64,000 bases of DNA, taken from the NCBI GenBank assembly GCA_026724425.1, contig JAIUCV010000007.1:18886286-18950285 (forward strand), given 5' to 3'. Numbering within the stretch: position 1 is the stretch's first letter; the number at the start of each line of letters is the position of its first letter. The translations under genes were made by a program, and so were the position numbers. The stretch comes from Erythrophleum ivorense. Its lineage: Eukaryota; Streptophyta; Magnoliopsida; Fabales; Fabaceae. The notes below the pieces were generated by a model. That model was not told the DNA's origin. It did no database searches and saw only the letters and a list, made by a program, of their open reading frames with translations. Of the stretch, positions 35,599 to 50,100 are shown one piece after another.

Positions 35599-38500
35599 CT
35601 AGCAAAAAATTAAGAACATATGAGCGTTTCACAAGGATACAGCAGCCCAACATGTTGACTTTTTCTAACAAATAAAATATCAAATTTTTAAGAACAGTCT
35701 ACGACACGTTAACATGTGTACACACTGTATAGCATCTCTTACAGCTTTGGTGATACCTCAGATACCCCAATGCAGTAAGACATTTAAAGTCATACAGAAA
35801 ATCTGGAGATAATTGTAGCTTAACCTAAGATGTTTAGGCCACACATCATGGGTAACTTCAACATGCATCTATTATTAACATCAAATACATGCAAACATAT
35901 CAGATTGCATACAGTTAATGTCACCTCATACATACAAATCACATTATATTAAATTAGAGAAGGAATTGAAGAAAAATAGACAACTGCTGCTTTTGGAGAA
36001 GCCAAACTTTAGCTACTTAAACAGGGATAAAAACTGCTTTCAATTTTTTTTCTTTTTTAAATTATACTTACCTAGGAGCTAAAATATATAGTAATTTCAG
36101 GGGAACTTTTCATCCACAACCAAAAGCATAGTTTCATCTGGCAAGAGAAGAAAAAAAGAGAACCCCCCCCCCCCCCCAAAAAAAAAAGAAAAGAGGCATG
36201 GCCAGCTTCACTTGAGAACTATATTAAAATATTGGACATTGAGGATAGAACATTTCATAAAAGAAAAGGGGGTAGCTAATTTTTCCTTTTTTTCTTTTTT
36301 TAAATGAAAAACAGTATATAATTACACGTCCACCTTGTTGAGAAACCTATCAATTCTTGAAGGAAAAGTCCTTACAAATTAAGTGGCAGGGTTAAAGGAT
36401 AAAGAATAATTTGAATTAATTTTATTATGATGTAGGAGTGTAGTAGTTATCCTGAACGGTATCTTCTCTAGTAGTTGTCAACCAGTTAAAAAATTATCTT
36501 TGTATTCAGATTCATCCAGTTTAGTATAAGTAATAAAACAGGAGGGGGCTGCCAGTGTCTGTTAACTGTACACATGCAAGTCATCCCATTTATCATCATC
36601 TTTGCTTGAACCATGAATTTAACAAGGTATAAAAAATCCAGGGATTGAGTCATGCTTGTTATGGTGATTATGGTTGTGTGGTTCTTGTTAGAGATTATAT
36701 TACAATTACTCAAGGGCTTTCACTTAATAGCTCGTCCCTGATATGGTATCAAAAGCCCCTCTAAAATTTCAGCACAAGGTAGGTGGGCTTGTGGTTTATC
36801 CACAATTCAAACCCAAATGGCTTTCTATGAGGGGGTGTAAGAGTTCATAATAAATTTATTCATAAGCCTTCACTTAACAGCTCAAAAATCTGAGTTAAAA
36901 TCATCCATGATGGTTTTAACGTTTGTATGTTAGTTTTGTAGTCAAGAAAGTTTCAAGACTTTAGCACTACTAAGAGAGTCTCGTGTTGAAAGCCTCATTG
37001 AGCAACCCAAGTAGTAGAGACCAGCAGGGAGAAGGTTGAGAAAAACTACTCATGAGAAGCAGATCTAAGACTTCTCAAAGCAGTGTCATTGTGTTACAAT
37101 GTGACATGCTCATGGGACAGAGAATAGCAATTGGAAGAATGTCAAAGGGGTTGCTCATGAGAAGCAAGTCAATGAATTCTAAGCAATTTGTCTACCAAGG
37201 ACGTCACTGAAATAAGTGCTAATTACTGAAGTCCTTGAATTAATGGATTCAGAGTAGATGAGTGTCGAGAAACCTATCAACTATTCAAGGACAAGCATTA
37301 CAAACCAAGTGGGAGTCTTAAAGGATAATTTGAGATAATATTCACATCCTTTATCTATAAATTAGGATTTATTATTATCTAGGAGTTTTATAATTATCAT
37401 CATTATTATCATTATCTTTAGGATTTGTCATTCTCTGAAAGGATTATGTTTTCTATTCAAATTTATCCAATTTAGAATAAATAGGAAGGGGAAGGAGGCT
37501 GCCAGCGTGTCAATGTTCAAAATTCATAACATGGGATAAACTATGGCAACCACTCCACAAAGAAATTTAAGGCCATAAACTGAAGAAAAGATTTTCCCCT
37601 AGTCATAGATGCAACTGCACATGTGAGGAACTGAAAGTCCAAGGAAGAATGAGTAAAAACTAGAGTGGAAATGTGCTTCTTTCATTTTTCGGTGAGTGTG
37701 GCTAGTTCTCATATTTGGAGGGCAGAATGAAAATGTTAGACTACTATGGGAAAGGACTATGCATCACACTTATTTTCATGCTCAGCTAGAGGGAACCCTC
37801 TCCATTATTTTAAATCTCAATTTTAGTTTTTTCCTTTCTTGAAGGTTGTTCCCTTCCCTCTGACATTACTTTTTCTCTTCCTTATCTTTTCAGGATTCCA
37901 TCTCCTTGTATTTGTAATTTCTGTTTTAGTAAACCTCACCATATATATTGTCCAAGATAACACACTGTATTCAAACAATAAAATTTTAATGTCTTTTAAA
38001 TGTCACAAACAGACCAAACCAGAAGGATATAGTGGATACAGGTCAGTTCATCAGAATTTGACACTTTACATTAACCAAATTACTGAATACACCCCACAAC
38101 CTCCCCCTCCATCTTCAAGCAATATCTGAGACCAACTGGTTCAGTGCAACTTTATATTTGCGCAAGAAAAGATTGTAACCAAACCACATATATAAGTAAA
38201 ACTCCAACTAATGCCTTGTCAACAAATTAAAAAGCCACAGTAATTAGTATCACCATATTACATACCATCACTAAGGGCTATAAAAGAAATATAAATTTAC
38301 CTGCTACATAGATGACAGAGAGAAAAAGAGGAAAACTTAAAGGAACTAATCTAACTTAAATAATTTAAATCAGTTGTAGTTTACATGTAAAAGCAATTAT
38401 GATTTATAGTATTTAATTTTTTGTTCATGTAAAAGATAAACAGAACTGAACCTGCCAATTACTTTATTTAACTCCAATGTGCTTCAAAAAGCAACGGATC

Positions 38501-41500
38501 AAGTGATTTAAGAAGGCCTAACACAAATTGACTTATTTTAGAAGTTCATATCATGTCACTTTTTTCCCCTTGCCATATTACGAAAAATTTTCCCGGTTAT
38601 TTAAATCAACTTTGAAAATAATTTTTTTTCTTTCTAAAACCCAGATAACGTCTCAGGCCATTATATAAATAAAATCAAATAATTAGAACATAGAAAAAAG
38701 TTTACCTCTTTTGTCCTATCTTGGCAGACACTGCACTTGACAATTTCCCTGTATTCTCCCAGTTCCTGCTGAAGCTTTTCAATGACAGAGGAGACCTCAG
38801 TCTGTGCCCGAAGGTATGAAACCTTTCTCCTGGCAACTTCCAGCTCCTCATCCAATCTTTTCCTGGCAAACCTGATGAAAAGAGTATAGGTCCCTAACTG
38901 TTCTGTCCCAAATGTTTGGAAAGAAAAAACCTGTATACAAACCAAATACCTTTCTCTCTCAAGGTCTACTTGTAACTCCATACAAGTTACTCGATTAATG
39001 CCAACTTTAGATTGAACTTCTTCCACTGTATCTCTGGCTTGTTGAGATGATCTTCTGATATCCAACAACCTCCTTTGTGTATTTTCCAAATTAACAGAAC
39101 TTTGAACCTTATCCTCTTCAAGTCTCTGACACTGATCTGAACAGAACCTTAACTGCATATCAAGTATACACTTGTCAATGCCATATTTACACCTGAAATG
39201 AGATTAAATGAGACCCGGCTACCTGGTCTTCAATTCTAGCAGCTTTCATGTCATAAAAATTAAGAGATGCATTTGCTTGCTGGATCTCTCGTTCCATGGC
39301 CCGCTTCTCCATGAGCAGAGAATCCTGTTTCTGTCTTGCCCTCACACCCTCTAGGACTAGCTGCATCAAAGAAACAAAACCACAAGAATGTCAAACAACA
39401 AATATCTATCTGCCACCAACCCTAGGGCACATACAAAGGTTGCTCAATGATACAATCTATATCCTGGACAGTTTAGGAAATATAAATTGCAGAAGGGTGA
39501 GGCCTTGCATAAGTGTTCATATCACAATATGGAAGGATGAGAGAATTGAACTTTCCTAAGAAGTTGGATTTATGTTTCTCATTCTAATAATTTGTTCATT
39601 AGGTCCTGTAGTAAGGTGTCTGATCATGGCCTCTTGATTGTCCTGTCCACAGCCTTGGAAAAGGAAAGAGAAATCACAACAGAGGTCATAAGGGTTGCCT
39701 TTGATGATAAAGCTGAGATCCATTGCTACTCTTCCTCAAATAAGAAAATTGAGATAGGGGAAAAAGGAAGCACTGGGTAAATCCTCAGGTACGTAGGACA
39801 AGAGAGCATAACAGTCCTATGTCTTAACTTCCTCTAAGGAAATACCTTGAGTGATCTTAAAGGCTGAAAGACAAGAATACTTATTTCTGAGCTCTAGAAG
39901 GTAACAATGGCTCATCATTAAGAGATTATTTCTGTAAAGCAATGGTATGAATGAGGGTATTTATAGTGGGGGAAGGGGAAGGGAAGGGGTAGGTGGGCAT
40001 TTAGTGGAAGTGCCAAGAGGCTGACCCATGTATGGACATGAAGAGTGAGCCAAAAACCTTGATAGAAGCTGGAATTGGATCGATGAGAACCCCTGGTGTT
40101 AAGGAGGCTGAGGTGACAAGTGAGGATCAATTTGAAAGATGGTAATTTTAATTTCCCATATACTTAGAAACCTAGAAATATTTGAGTATTAGAAATATGA
40201 AAAATAAAAAGTTGTGTTCTGTGTCTTAAATAATATAAGAGTACTGCTTTGTTCATATATCTCATACTCAATTGCTTTATAAATAGATTTCCAAAAACCT
40301 GGGAATTAGATTACTCATGTACCAAACACCACCTGAGTGAGTTGCTTCTAAAAGTAGGAAGGAATGGCTGCGAAGTAAGTTACAAGATAGGAAGGCATGT
40401 AGGAATAGCAGGCCTGGGTTGACCAGAAAGCTGACAAATGTTGCTAGGTTGTAAGAGCTCAAAAAGGACTTTAGATTACCTTAACCAATAAGAACTCTGT
40501 ATGCAGAGATCAAATCAACACCATCATCACTATAGCATCTGGCATGTTGTTCCAAAGTCTAAAAGTACTTTTTAAGTAAATAAAACCACCTTATGGTACT
40601 TCTAAAGAAGTGTGGCCAGCCTTTACATCAAAAGAAGCCATCTTTATTGCTTTTGTTGAGAAGCAGGTATTTGGAGTTTTTGCCAATAGCAAATAAAAAC
40701 AAGAACTATTTAAAACGGCTTTTTCTTTTCTTTTTTTCCGTGGGGATTCTTGCAAAAATAGATGACATAGTCCTAATTGGAGAATCGAGGGAGAAAATGA
40801 ATGAGAAGTTAGAGAAGTGGAAACTAGTTTTAGAAGCATATGGATTTCGTTTAAATAGAAGTGAAGACTAGCTTTGGAAGCATATGGATTTCGTTTAAGT
40901 AGAAGTAAGACAGAGTATATAGAATGCAAAAATAGATGCCACAATGCATTCTTTTGCAAACGACATAGTCCTAGTTGGAGAATCGAGAGAAGAAATGAAT
41001 GAGAAGTTAGAGAAGTGGAAGCTAGCTTTAAAAGCATATGGATTTCGTTTAATTAGAAATAAGACGAAGTATATGAAATGTAAGTTTAGTAATAGAGGCA
41101 CTAGTTCTAGTGCAAAAGTGAAAATTAGAGAGCATACTATACTACAAGTCACACAGTTTAAATATCTTGGGTCCATCATACAACATGACAGAAAAATAAA
41201 AAAAGATGTAAAACATAAGATTCAAGCGGGGTGGATGAAATGGAGAAATGTCTCGAGCGTTATTTGTGATAGAAGAATACCACTCAAACTTAAAAGGTTA
41301 ATTCTACCGCATAGCTATTAGGCCTGCAATGTTGTATGGAACTGAGTGTAGAGCAATAAAAAGTCAATAAGAGAATAAGCTCAATGTTGCAGAGATGAGA
41401 ATGTTGCATTGGATGAGTGGACACACTAAACAAGATAGAATTAGAAATGAATGCATTAGAAAGCGGAGATCGCACCTATTGTAGAAAAGATTGTAAAATC

Positions 41501-41904
41501 ACGACTTAAATGGTTTAGGCATGCGTGAAAGAGACCTATAGAAGCCCCAATTATGAGAGTATAGGAGAGTAGATCAGATAGAGAGTAGTCTAATAGTCAA
41601 GAGGTAGAGAAAGACTAAAAAAAAACTATAGAAGCAACTATTAAGAAAGATTTAGACTTAAATGGTTTGTCTAAAAATATGATTTACGATAGGATTCTAT
41701 GGTGTCGATTGATCTATGTAGCCGACCCCACTTAGTGGGAAAAGTCTTTATTGTTGTTGTTGTTGATTCTAGCAAAAATAATTTTCATGACAGTAGAACT
41801 TTACAGCAAGGACAAACACACAGTCATATGCACATAAGAGTTTCTACAACCCTCTCATTCAGGAAAATTGGAAAAAGAAAAAGCCATGAATGTCAAAGAA
41901 AAAA

Positions 41905-41935
<31 letters not shown>

Positions 41936-44830
41936 CTGAGCATATAAAAAACAGATACCTTCATCAACACCTCATTGCTATGTCAACTAGTATTGGCTTG
42001 ATTCCAAAAATGAAAACGTAACAGAGGTAGGACAACAAAAATGACAAAATAACTGCAAGAGGCAATACAACAAATAGAACAATGATGTCAAAGTATATCT
42101 GTGTAATGCTAAACCGTAGCTAGACAACATACTCAGGAGTGCAAGTTTCATGGAAACACATGATTTATTTTTTTGGGGGGCTTTAAAGTGTTAGAATAGT
42201 ATTAGTTTATCTTTCTTCTTTGAATAGTACAATATATAAGCCCCACATTGGTTGTTTCTCAAGTTATACAACCTTTACTATAAATATATGTAACACAAGC
42301 CTCCCTTAATATCAAGGCTTTTCAAACCATTCTCTTTCTTATATTCTTTACATGGTATCAAAGCTTGGAAAGAGAGAAAAGTGTAAGCCTTTTAGAGTTT
42401 CAATTTCAAGATTGGAGCCGGCCCTCGTCTGTGGCAAAGCTCCAGCCCCATCTACAGTGGCCCTCCAGCCCCTTTCAATCTGAAGGGTTGCATACTTTGT
42501 AACAAGCTTGGTGCATTTGGTTTATATGCTCCAGCTTGAGGAAGGGTGTTAAGAATAGCATCTGTCTTCTTTGTTTAGTTAGTTAGACTATATAAGTCCC
42601 ACATTGGTTGTATCTCAAGCTATACAATCTTGTCTCCGCTATAAATATATGTAACACAAGCCTCCTCTGTGAAGGCTTTTCAAACCATTGTCTCTCCTCC
42701 TTTTATTCTTTACAACAAGATTGAAAAAAGAAAAGGGGGGGGGGGCGGGAACACGGCACTAAAAAACCATGAAATTGAAATTAAACATGCATAATGGTGC
42801 AACCAATGTAAAAAACAAAAGAAAAGCAAGTTTTTTGGGCATTAGAAAGCTGAGTTACCTTGATATTGTAGTCATCTCTCTCAGTAATCTGCTGCAACAG
42901 ATGTTGGTTTTGGGTTTGCATATCATCATATGCTTGTCCGATAGTCTGCAGAAATATAATATCAACTGTGTAAGACCAACATCAGCATTATGGAAGTTAG
43001 GTTGGATAACCAAAGAACATTTTCTTCCTTTGTATAAAAGAAATCAAATCGACCATTTTAAGATAAAGAATCTAACCTCTATTTCAGATAAGTAGGCCTC
43101 ATTTTCCTCGTTTTTTGATTTCAAGACATCAGAGTTTTTACTCTTCTCCCTGAAATAGTACACCAAAGGTCAATGGAGCTAATAATCATTCCAGAAACAA
43201 ATTAAAGCATGGGCTAGCTTCCATTTATTTACATCTAGAATAAATAAATTTATCCAAACACATGATAGACAAAGCAAGCTATTGAGTCACCAAGAGACAA
43301 ACTTACAGTTAGTATAGCCTAATTAATTTTGGCAAAAACCTCATTTTCTTCCCTTAAGTTTGATCTAGGTTTCAATTTAGTCCATCAATTTACTTTTGTT
43401 TTGATTTAGTCATTTAATATAAGATAAGCTTTCAATCCTTTGGTTTTTCCTAAAACTGTCCAATATTTGACAGAAAATACTGACATGGAGCCTACATTTA
43501 AAAAAAAATGATTCATGGACTGCTTAGTTGTACAGAACAACAAAATATTTTCTTCCTCATCTCTCCTTTCTCCAAAGTCTCTTGTCTTCTAATCTAAAAA
43601 CAGAGCAACATCACAAGGTAAGAAAAGAAACCAAGCCTCAGCAAATATCTGACAATGATGAGTTCATCAACGTCTCAGCTTGTATGGGTAAGACACACAT
43701 GGGTAAAGGTATTTAACTTTTGCATGTCCATTTTGTCAGCATCATCATTTTGCAAAATGTCACCTACCCTCCTTTTTGGGCACTTCAAAAACGCTCACTT
43801 GCTGATAATACTTTTCACAGTTCCACTCAACCGCATAGTGAAAATAATATGCACTCATCCAAATTTTACCACCAAAAAAAACAATGAAGGGAGATAGCAT
43901 TTTTGAGAGTCAAAGAAGAAAGATTAAGAAAATCATGTAAAGGAGTTAACTCTCTATCTGCATCAGTCTGGGGTTTTGTTTACTTCTTTGAGCATTAATT
44001 AATTCATTTAAGCTTATGGTTTTGCTCACTGTCAATTTACCTGGAAAACTTTTAACTCACTTATCTCCAATCATTGTGTACAAAGGTATGTTTGAAGGCA
44101 CAATGGGAGACTTCTGGCATATATGTACAATGGGAAATTTTAATTACATGAAAAATATAATAAATCAAATTAATCTCCCTCTTTCTTATACCCATGAGTA
44201 GAACTGTCGGATGGGAGAGAGAGACAGAAAATGGAGAGGCAGAGTATGGGCCCTCAAGGGGGGCAGGGGGGGGGGGGGTTGGGTTTTAAGAATAAGGAGA
44301 AAGAATATTTTAAAGATGGAATAGGATTAAGCTTCGATTTTTTTTTTAAAGAGATAACATTAGACTAGATCAATAATCAATAACACAACAAAAGGATCAG
44401 AGAAGAGAGGAGCCCACATGATTCTGTTCACACTGTTTTCTACATCTAAATTCTGAATAAAGAAAATGAGATATGAGGGAGGACCATATTTTGAGACTGA
44501 TCACACAATCTCTCTCTAAATAAAATAAAACTCTAAAAGGGGGGTGTTGGACTTCTCTCTTGTAATGTCTATGTAGTACTTAGAAATTAAAAACCACTGG
44601 TGTGGATGACTACGAAAACAAGTGCTTCGTTTTTGGGTTTTGGGTTTTGGCGCATTTGCTCTGTTTTGCCTTCTTTATGATGTCTTTGGGGAAAATCAGT
44701 AACTCTTCACATCATCGTCAGAGATTTCACCAGAACTTTGGTTTCTTTTCTTTTGCAGCATCTGATCTTGGTTTCTTTTTTCAGATTCAAAGAGAAGAAA
44801 ATTTGAAGAGAAGAGAGAAGAGAGAGAGTT

Positions 44831-44882
<52 letters not shown>

Positions 44883-47114
44883 GAGGGAGAAAATACTATG
44901 TTATTTTGTCCAAGCAAGCAGTTCATGAGTAATATTTGAAGAAAAATAGCACGTAGCTATGATCCATCAATTATTCATGTATTCCATCAAATATTTCAGT
45001 GTGTTAGAAAAGTAGAGAGGATTGAAAGTTTATCTTAAATTAAAAGACTAAATTGAAACAAAAATCAATTAAGGGACTAATTTGAAACATATGTCAAACT
45101 TAAGGGAAAAAATGGGGAGTTGCCAGTAATTTTATTAGATTTTCCATTGCATATAATTCCATCAGGAGAATCAACACAGTGCAACATCAGATTGATGTGC
45201 ATATTGTACCGAATAAAAAACCTAAAAGGTTGGCTCCAATAATTGGAAATTTATAGAAAATTGCATAGATAAACTACTCAAACAAGTCATAGAGAAGAAC
45301 ATTGACCAATAAAACATAATTAAAAGACTTAAGCAGGAAAAGTTACTGGAAGCACCTGCTGGCAGAAACACATTCTAGCATGGACCAACCTTAGTCAACA
45401 ACCTTTATTGCTGATTATAGAATGAAAAACAAAACAAACAAAAAGGATGGAAAGAAAGGTTTTTTTTCTTTTTTTCTTTTTTTGGCTATTCTTGGGTTGT
45501 GGGGGGAGGGAGGAATCTCCCATTCAAGAACTTTATCAAAGCTGGTCAACCACCTTTATTGTTAACTATAGAATGAAAACCTAAAAGCAAAAAGAAAGGA
45601 AAGAGAGGGATTTGGGGTGAGGGGGAGGATCTCCTATTCAAGAACTTTGTCAAAGCTGCAGTCAGAAGCAAAAGAAAACAGCTACCATGTGTCATGGGGT
45701 ATGTATAGAAAAGGGAGGTTAGGGGAGGGGAAGGAATCCAAAGAAAAAGAAGGGGGAGAGAAGGAAGGTGATGTAGGACATTAGCAAGAATATAGGAAAA
45801 CAGAGGGAGAGAAAAGAAAGGAGAGAGATGAAGAAGAAAATAAGAGGGAGATGTACAGATTCAGAAAACATTGTATTGTTACTCAAAACTAGGTTAATAC
45901 CAATACAATTGCTGAGGGCTTTATATGGAGCTTATAAGATAACTCTTAATATTAAATCTTAATTCTAATAGAAGATAATTGCCTAATCATAATAATAGAT
46001 AATTAATAAAGCCTAACAAAAGATAATTGAAGATAAGATTAAATCCTTACAAAAAGAGATGTCTAAGCCAATAACTAATGCTATTTAAAATAAAACAAGT
46101 AATTTAAATATTAATTCCTATATAATATTTATCTTTAATTCCTTATTTACAAATAATTAATAATATCTTTCCCATACTCTATTAGAAGGACAGGGGAAGG
46201 TGGTGGTGATGGTTGTTGTTGTTGGTGGTGGTGGTTTGAAGGGCAAAAGAAGGTTAAACGATAATTTTGTTTCCCCTCATTTGGATGTTTAAAATTATAA
46301 AGGTAATAAACTAAAAAGATCAATAAAAGAAAATAATTCATTAATATATTTTTACAAAGTTATCTCTCATTAAAATAATTAATTACAATAACTTAGTTTA
46401 ATGATACATAATTTGTAATTTGAAAAAATAGTACATAATATAATATTATGATTGGTTTCTCATCCAAAATCCCTCCGATTGGGAGAACTTAAATCCTGAA
46501 GACTTTGGAGGATATTGGAAACTTAGTTGAAAATACTTTATTCTCCTCCCCTCCAAATAACAAACTCCCAAACATGGTAAAGGTTCCTTCCCTTCCCCTT
46601 CATTACCCCCCATCCAAACAGAGCATTAAGGATGATGCTTTAATTACAAATAAGCATATGTGAAGCAATGCATCCAGATGCACACCATATTAGTATAAGC
46701 TTTCAATTAACAGCATCAAATTAGAAGTTGACCTTCTGGAAGCATCTAATTTCTGTCTCAGGTCCACTATCTCAGCTTCAGCAGTAGCAAGCCTCTGTTG
46801 AGATCTAGCTTCTGCTTCAATTGCTGTCTTAACTCGAAGCTCTAAGTTGTGCTCGTCAAGAGAAGATTTCAAACTTTGAACACGTGCCCATGCTCTGTAT
46901 TCTGAATCCCGTGCCTCCACAACATCCCTGCAGACACACAGACTTCTTCAATAGTGGTCCACACATTAATTAAGTGTTCTTCAAGCAGTTATAGGACCTA
47001 GAATGGCAATAACCCCAAACCAGGGATTGGGTACACACAATTTCACTTAGTTACTGGCTTAACCAAAAAGAGTTGGCCACAGCCAGTCCTGTCCTCACAG
47101 ATAAAATTTAATCA

Positions 47115-47167
<53 letters not shown>

Positions 47168-50100
47168 GATTTATCAGATCAAACAGTTCAATTTGAGATT
47201 TGAAACCCCAACCTTGAATCAATGGACTCACGTCTATACATTTCCAGAATCAACTTCAACTCTAGCTCACTTTCTCTCAAATCATGGACCTGCACCAAAT
47301 GCAAAGAAAAGAAAGATTACTAAAAGAAATGGGAGAAAATAGGAAATGAAAATCAGCAAAACCTAATATTGAGCTTGGGAAACCTAAGATAAATGTTAAG
47401 TATGAGGGAATGTTAAAGGTTAGGAGTCTAAGATTATCTAGGAGTATCCAGGTTTATTATTGTCTAAAGATAGAAAAGTTAGTCACCTTCATATTGCTTT
47501 GTATCTCTATTTTATCAATATGAGTTTATCTTGTAGTTAAACTCTTATGGGTGCCTTACAAGCCTAACATCCTCATAAATCCAGAATGACCTAGTCCACA
47601 TTACCAAAGCCTGCATTACCAAGGCAACCCCACATAACTTTAAAGGAGGCCAACAACAGCTGACATTAACACAAAATCCCTAGCTATAAAAGTAAGGCAA
47701 ATCAAGAAATCCCTAAGCATTCATCACCTTGCTAAAAATATCACTGTGTATTGGTGGCTACAGACCTTCCCCTTTCCCCTCAGCTAATAGGGAAAAAAAA
47801 CTTGTACCCCCAATACTCTAAACAATACATCATTTTTATACTAAACTAAACTATCCTCTTCTTGTTTCGCCATCTCCTCATCACGAACAAATCATATTTT
47901 AAAAATATTATGAATAAATGGTGTTGTTTGTCTTCAGGCCCTTAATTCTGCCATTCATTTTACTTTATCCCTAAATTTCAACATCGTATTAGAGCTTCGG
48001 TATCACCCACCTTGAACCCCAACCCTGGCTTGCAACCCCCCCCCCCCCCAAAAAAAAAGGTGCATTTTCCTTGGATTGGAACCTCTCTCCAAGCAAAACA
48101 CCCCAAGGAAATTTGTACCAGAGTGCCACATAGGTTAGGCCATTTTGGCATTCTAGGGGCTGTGGAGCAGGTGGTTGTGATATAATAACAGGCCAATGGA
48201 GGGTAGAGAGATAGATGATGTTTTGAGGGGGAATCCAGCGAGAGAAAATAACTGAAGATATTTTTTAAAAAATATAAAAGGGATGTTGGTAAACACTAGA
48301 GATCTGGGTTCTCTTCCCTGCACACGGCGTCACTCTCATCAAACCATAAAGGAGACCCAACATCTCTTCAAACAGCTCCTTTCCTTTCCTTACTCGCAGC
48401 TGCAACTTTTTCATATTAATGACACTTTATGCTCTGTCTGTTGAAGGCTGTAAATTTCATCTTTATTATGATGTTTTATCCAATTATGGATTCCTCTGTT
48501 TTTGAATCTCAAAACAGAGGACGCCTCATACAAGGCTTTATACAAGGCTTGCTTCTCTTATATTACCAAGTCAGAGAAATAATGTTTATTCAGAATATTT
48601 TCAAGGGACTACGGAGAACTCATTTCCAAAAGTACACAAAGAACCTAAAGTCAATTGCAAACTCAAATATTGAATCCCAAAGGGATGTAATAAAACCCAA
48701 CTTGATAACCAAGTACCCCAAGACATCCTAAATTACTAGAATATCCCAAATTACCAGGGTACTAATGAATAACCAAATTGCAAAAACATTCCCAATCCAT
48801 TATATATATGCAGAATAATAATAATATTCTTATCCCACAACCCATTATTGCTACTCCATATCCCATCAGGTGGTTTAGCCTAACATTTCAAAAACATATA
48901 CTACATGCAGACAGAGATATACACATACAAAAATAAATATATATAGCATGGAACTAAACTAGAGAAATCTGATAATTTATTTTCAATATCTAGTCCGGAC
49001 TTGAGTAATGACCTGTATTACTTTAAAAAAATTCCACCTCCCTTTCCTATGCATATATTATGCATTTCTGTTCGTCTACTTAAAAAAAGAAAATCAGAAA
49101 TAACCAATTTTCACAATTTTTTTTTCTTTTTTGTGTATTCCATTCCACCTTGTGCAAAGTGTAGTCAAAGGTGCTCACCTTAGCGCCAGGCCTCAATGCC
49201 TCTAGCTGGGTGAGGCGAGGACCTTCATCCAGGCACCTGCCTGGCTCTGCCTTTGGTGCCCCTTTGGTGCATGCATGGCACTCACCTGGGGCACCTCACA
49301 TACACTAGGTTTATTTTATATAAATATACAGCCCTAAAAGCCCACTCAATAACTCGTAACTATTAGGTTATATATTTTAAAGCAAAATAAGTATTTTAAG
49401 CATAGAAAAAACCATAAATCTCAGCCCAATAAATCATGAGTAATTGGGCAAAGTGGTCATTCACTTTAAAAAATTATTATTTAGGCTGTTAATCATTCAC
49501 TTTGAAACAAGAAAAGCATTTTATAACTTGATAACTTCAATAGATCACTGTTTTATATGATTATTAGGCTTGAATAGTCAATTTATCAATAGATCACTAT
49601 TTTATTATGCTTGAATAGTTAATTTATGTCAAATGTTATCACAATTGTTCATATTTATCTATTTTCTATTTATATAACATATTTTCATATTTTTCCCCAT
49701 TTTAGCACCTTGTTTCACTCAGGCAAGAGCTTTTCTAATGCTTCTTTCCTCAAGGCATTATAAGGGTCTAATGCCTTAAGGGCACATTTTGCGTTTCACT
49801 ACCTTGCTTGTGCGTCTAAGAAGAATAGTTACACAATAAAGAAACAAATTCATTGTATATATCAAACCTCCAACATAGGCCATAGAAGTTGTATCTAGAA
49901 ACTAGTCAAACATAATATCACAATTCACAATTTAAATAACAGAGCAAACTCTAGTAGGACAAATTTAAGGCACCCCATGATAATCATCAGATATAAAACA
50001 AGGTCCTATTAATGGCCTCTCCTTGGCGTTCAGGCCATGGTATCTTTCAGTTATACTCCCAACAGACTGGTAGCCCCACTGCAAAAGCGGGTCAGGTTTA

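Noticed and set aside
35395..35613. 72-residue + strand ORF
   Set aside because: It lies opposite the last HUB1 exon, whose minus-strand frame encodes the RING.
37839..38129. 96-residue + strand ORF with hydrophobic start
   Set aside because: Located in a HUB1 intron on the opposite strand, no homology recognised, composition explained by T-rich DNA.
39592..39780. 62-residue + strand ORF with an acceptable composition
   Set aside because: No homology or splice context; intronic and short.
44696..44926. Minus-strand ORF with SLSLSLTHTHTH
   Set aside because: Microsatellite translation inside the Mutator-like element.
46147..46341. ORF with HHHHQQQQPSPPPSP
   Set aside because: Translation of a simple GTT/GGT repeat in a HUB1 intron; no start context or homology.
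47400..47600. LTR-like segment beginning TGTTAAAGG
   Set aside because: No second copy, PBS or CA border could be defined.
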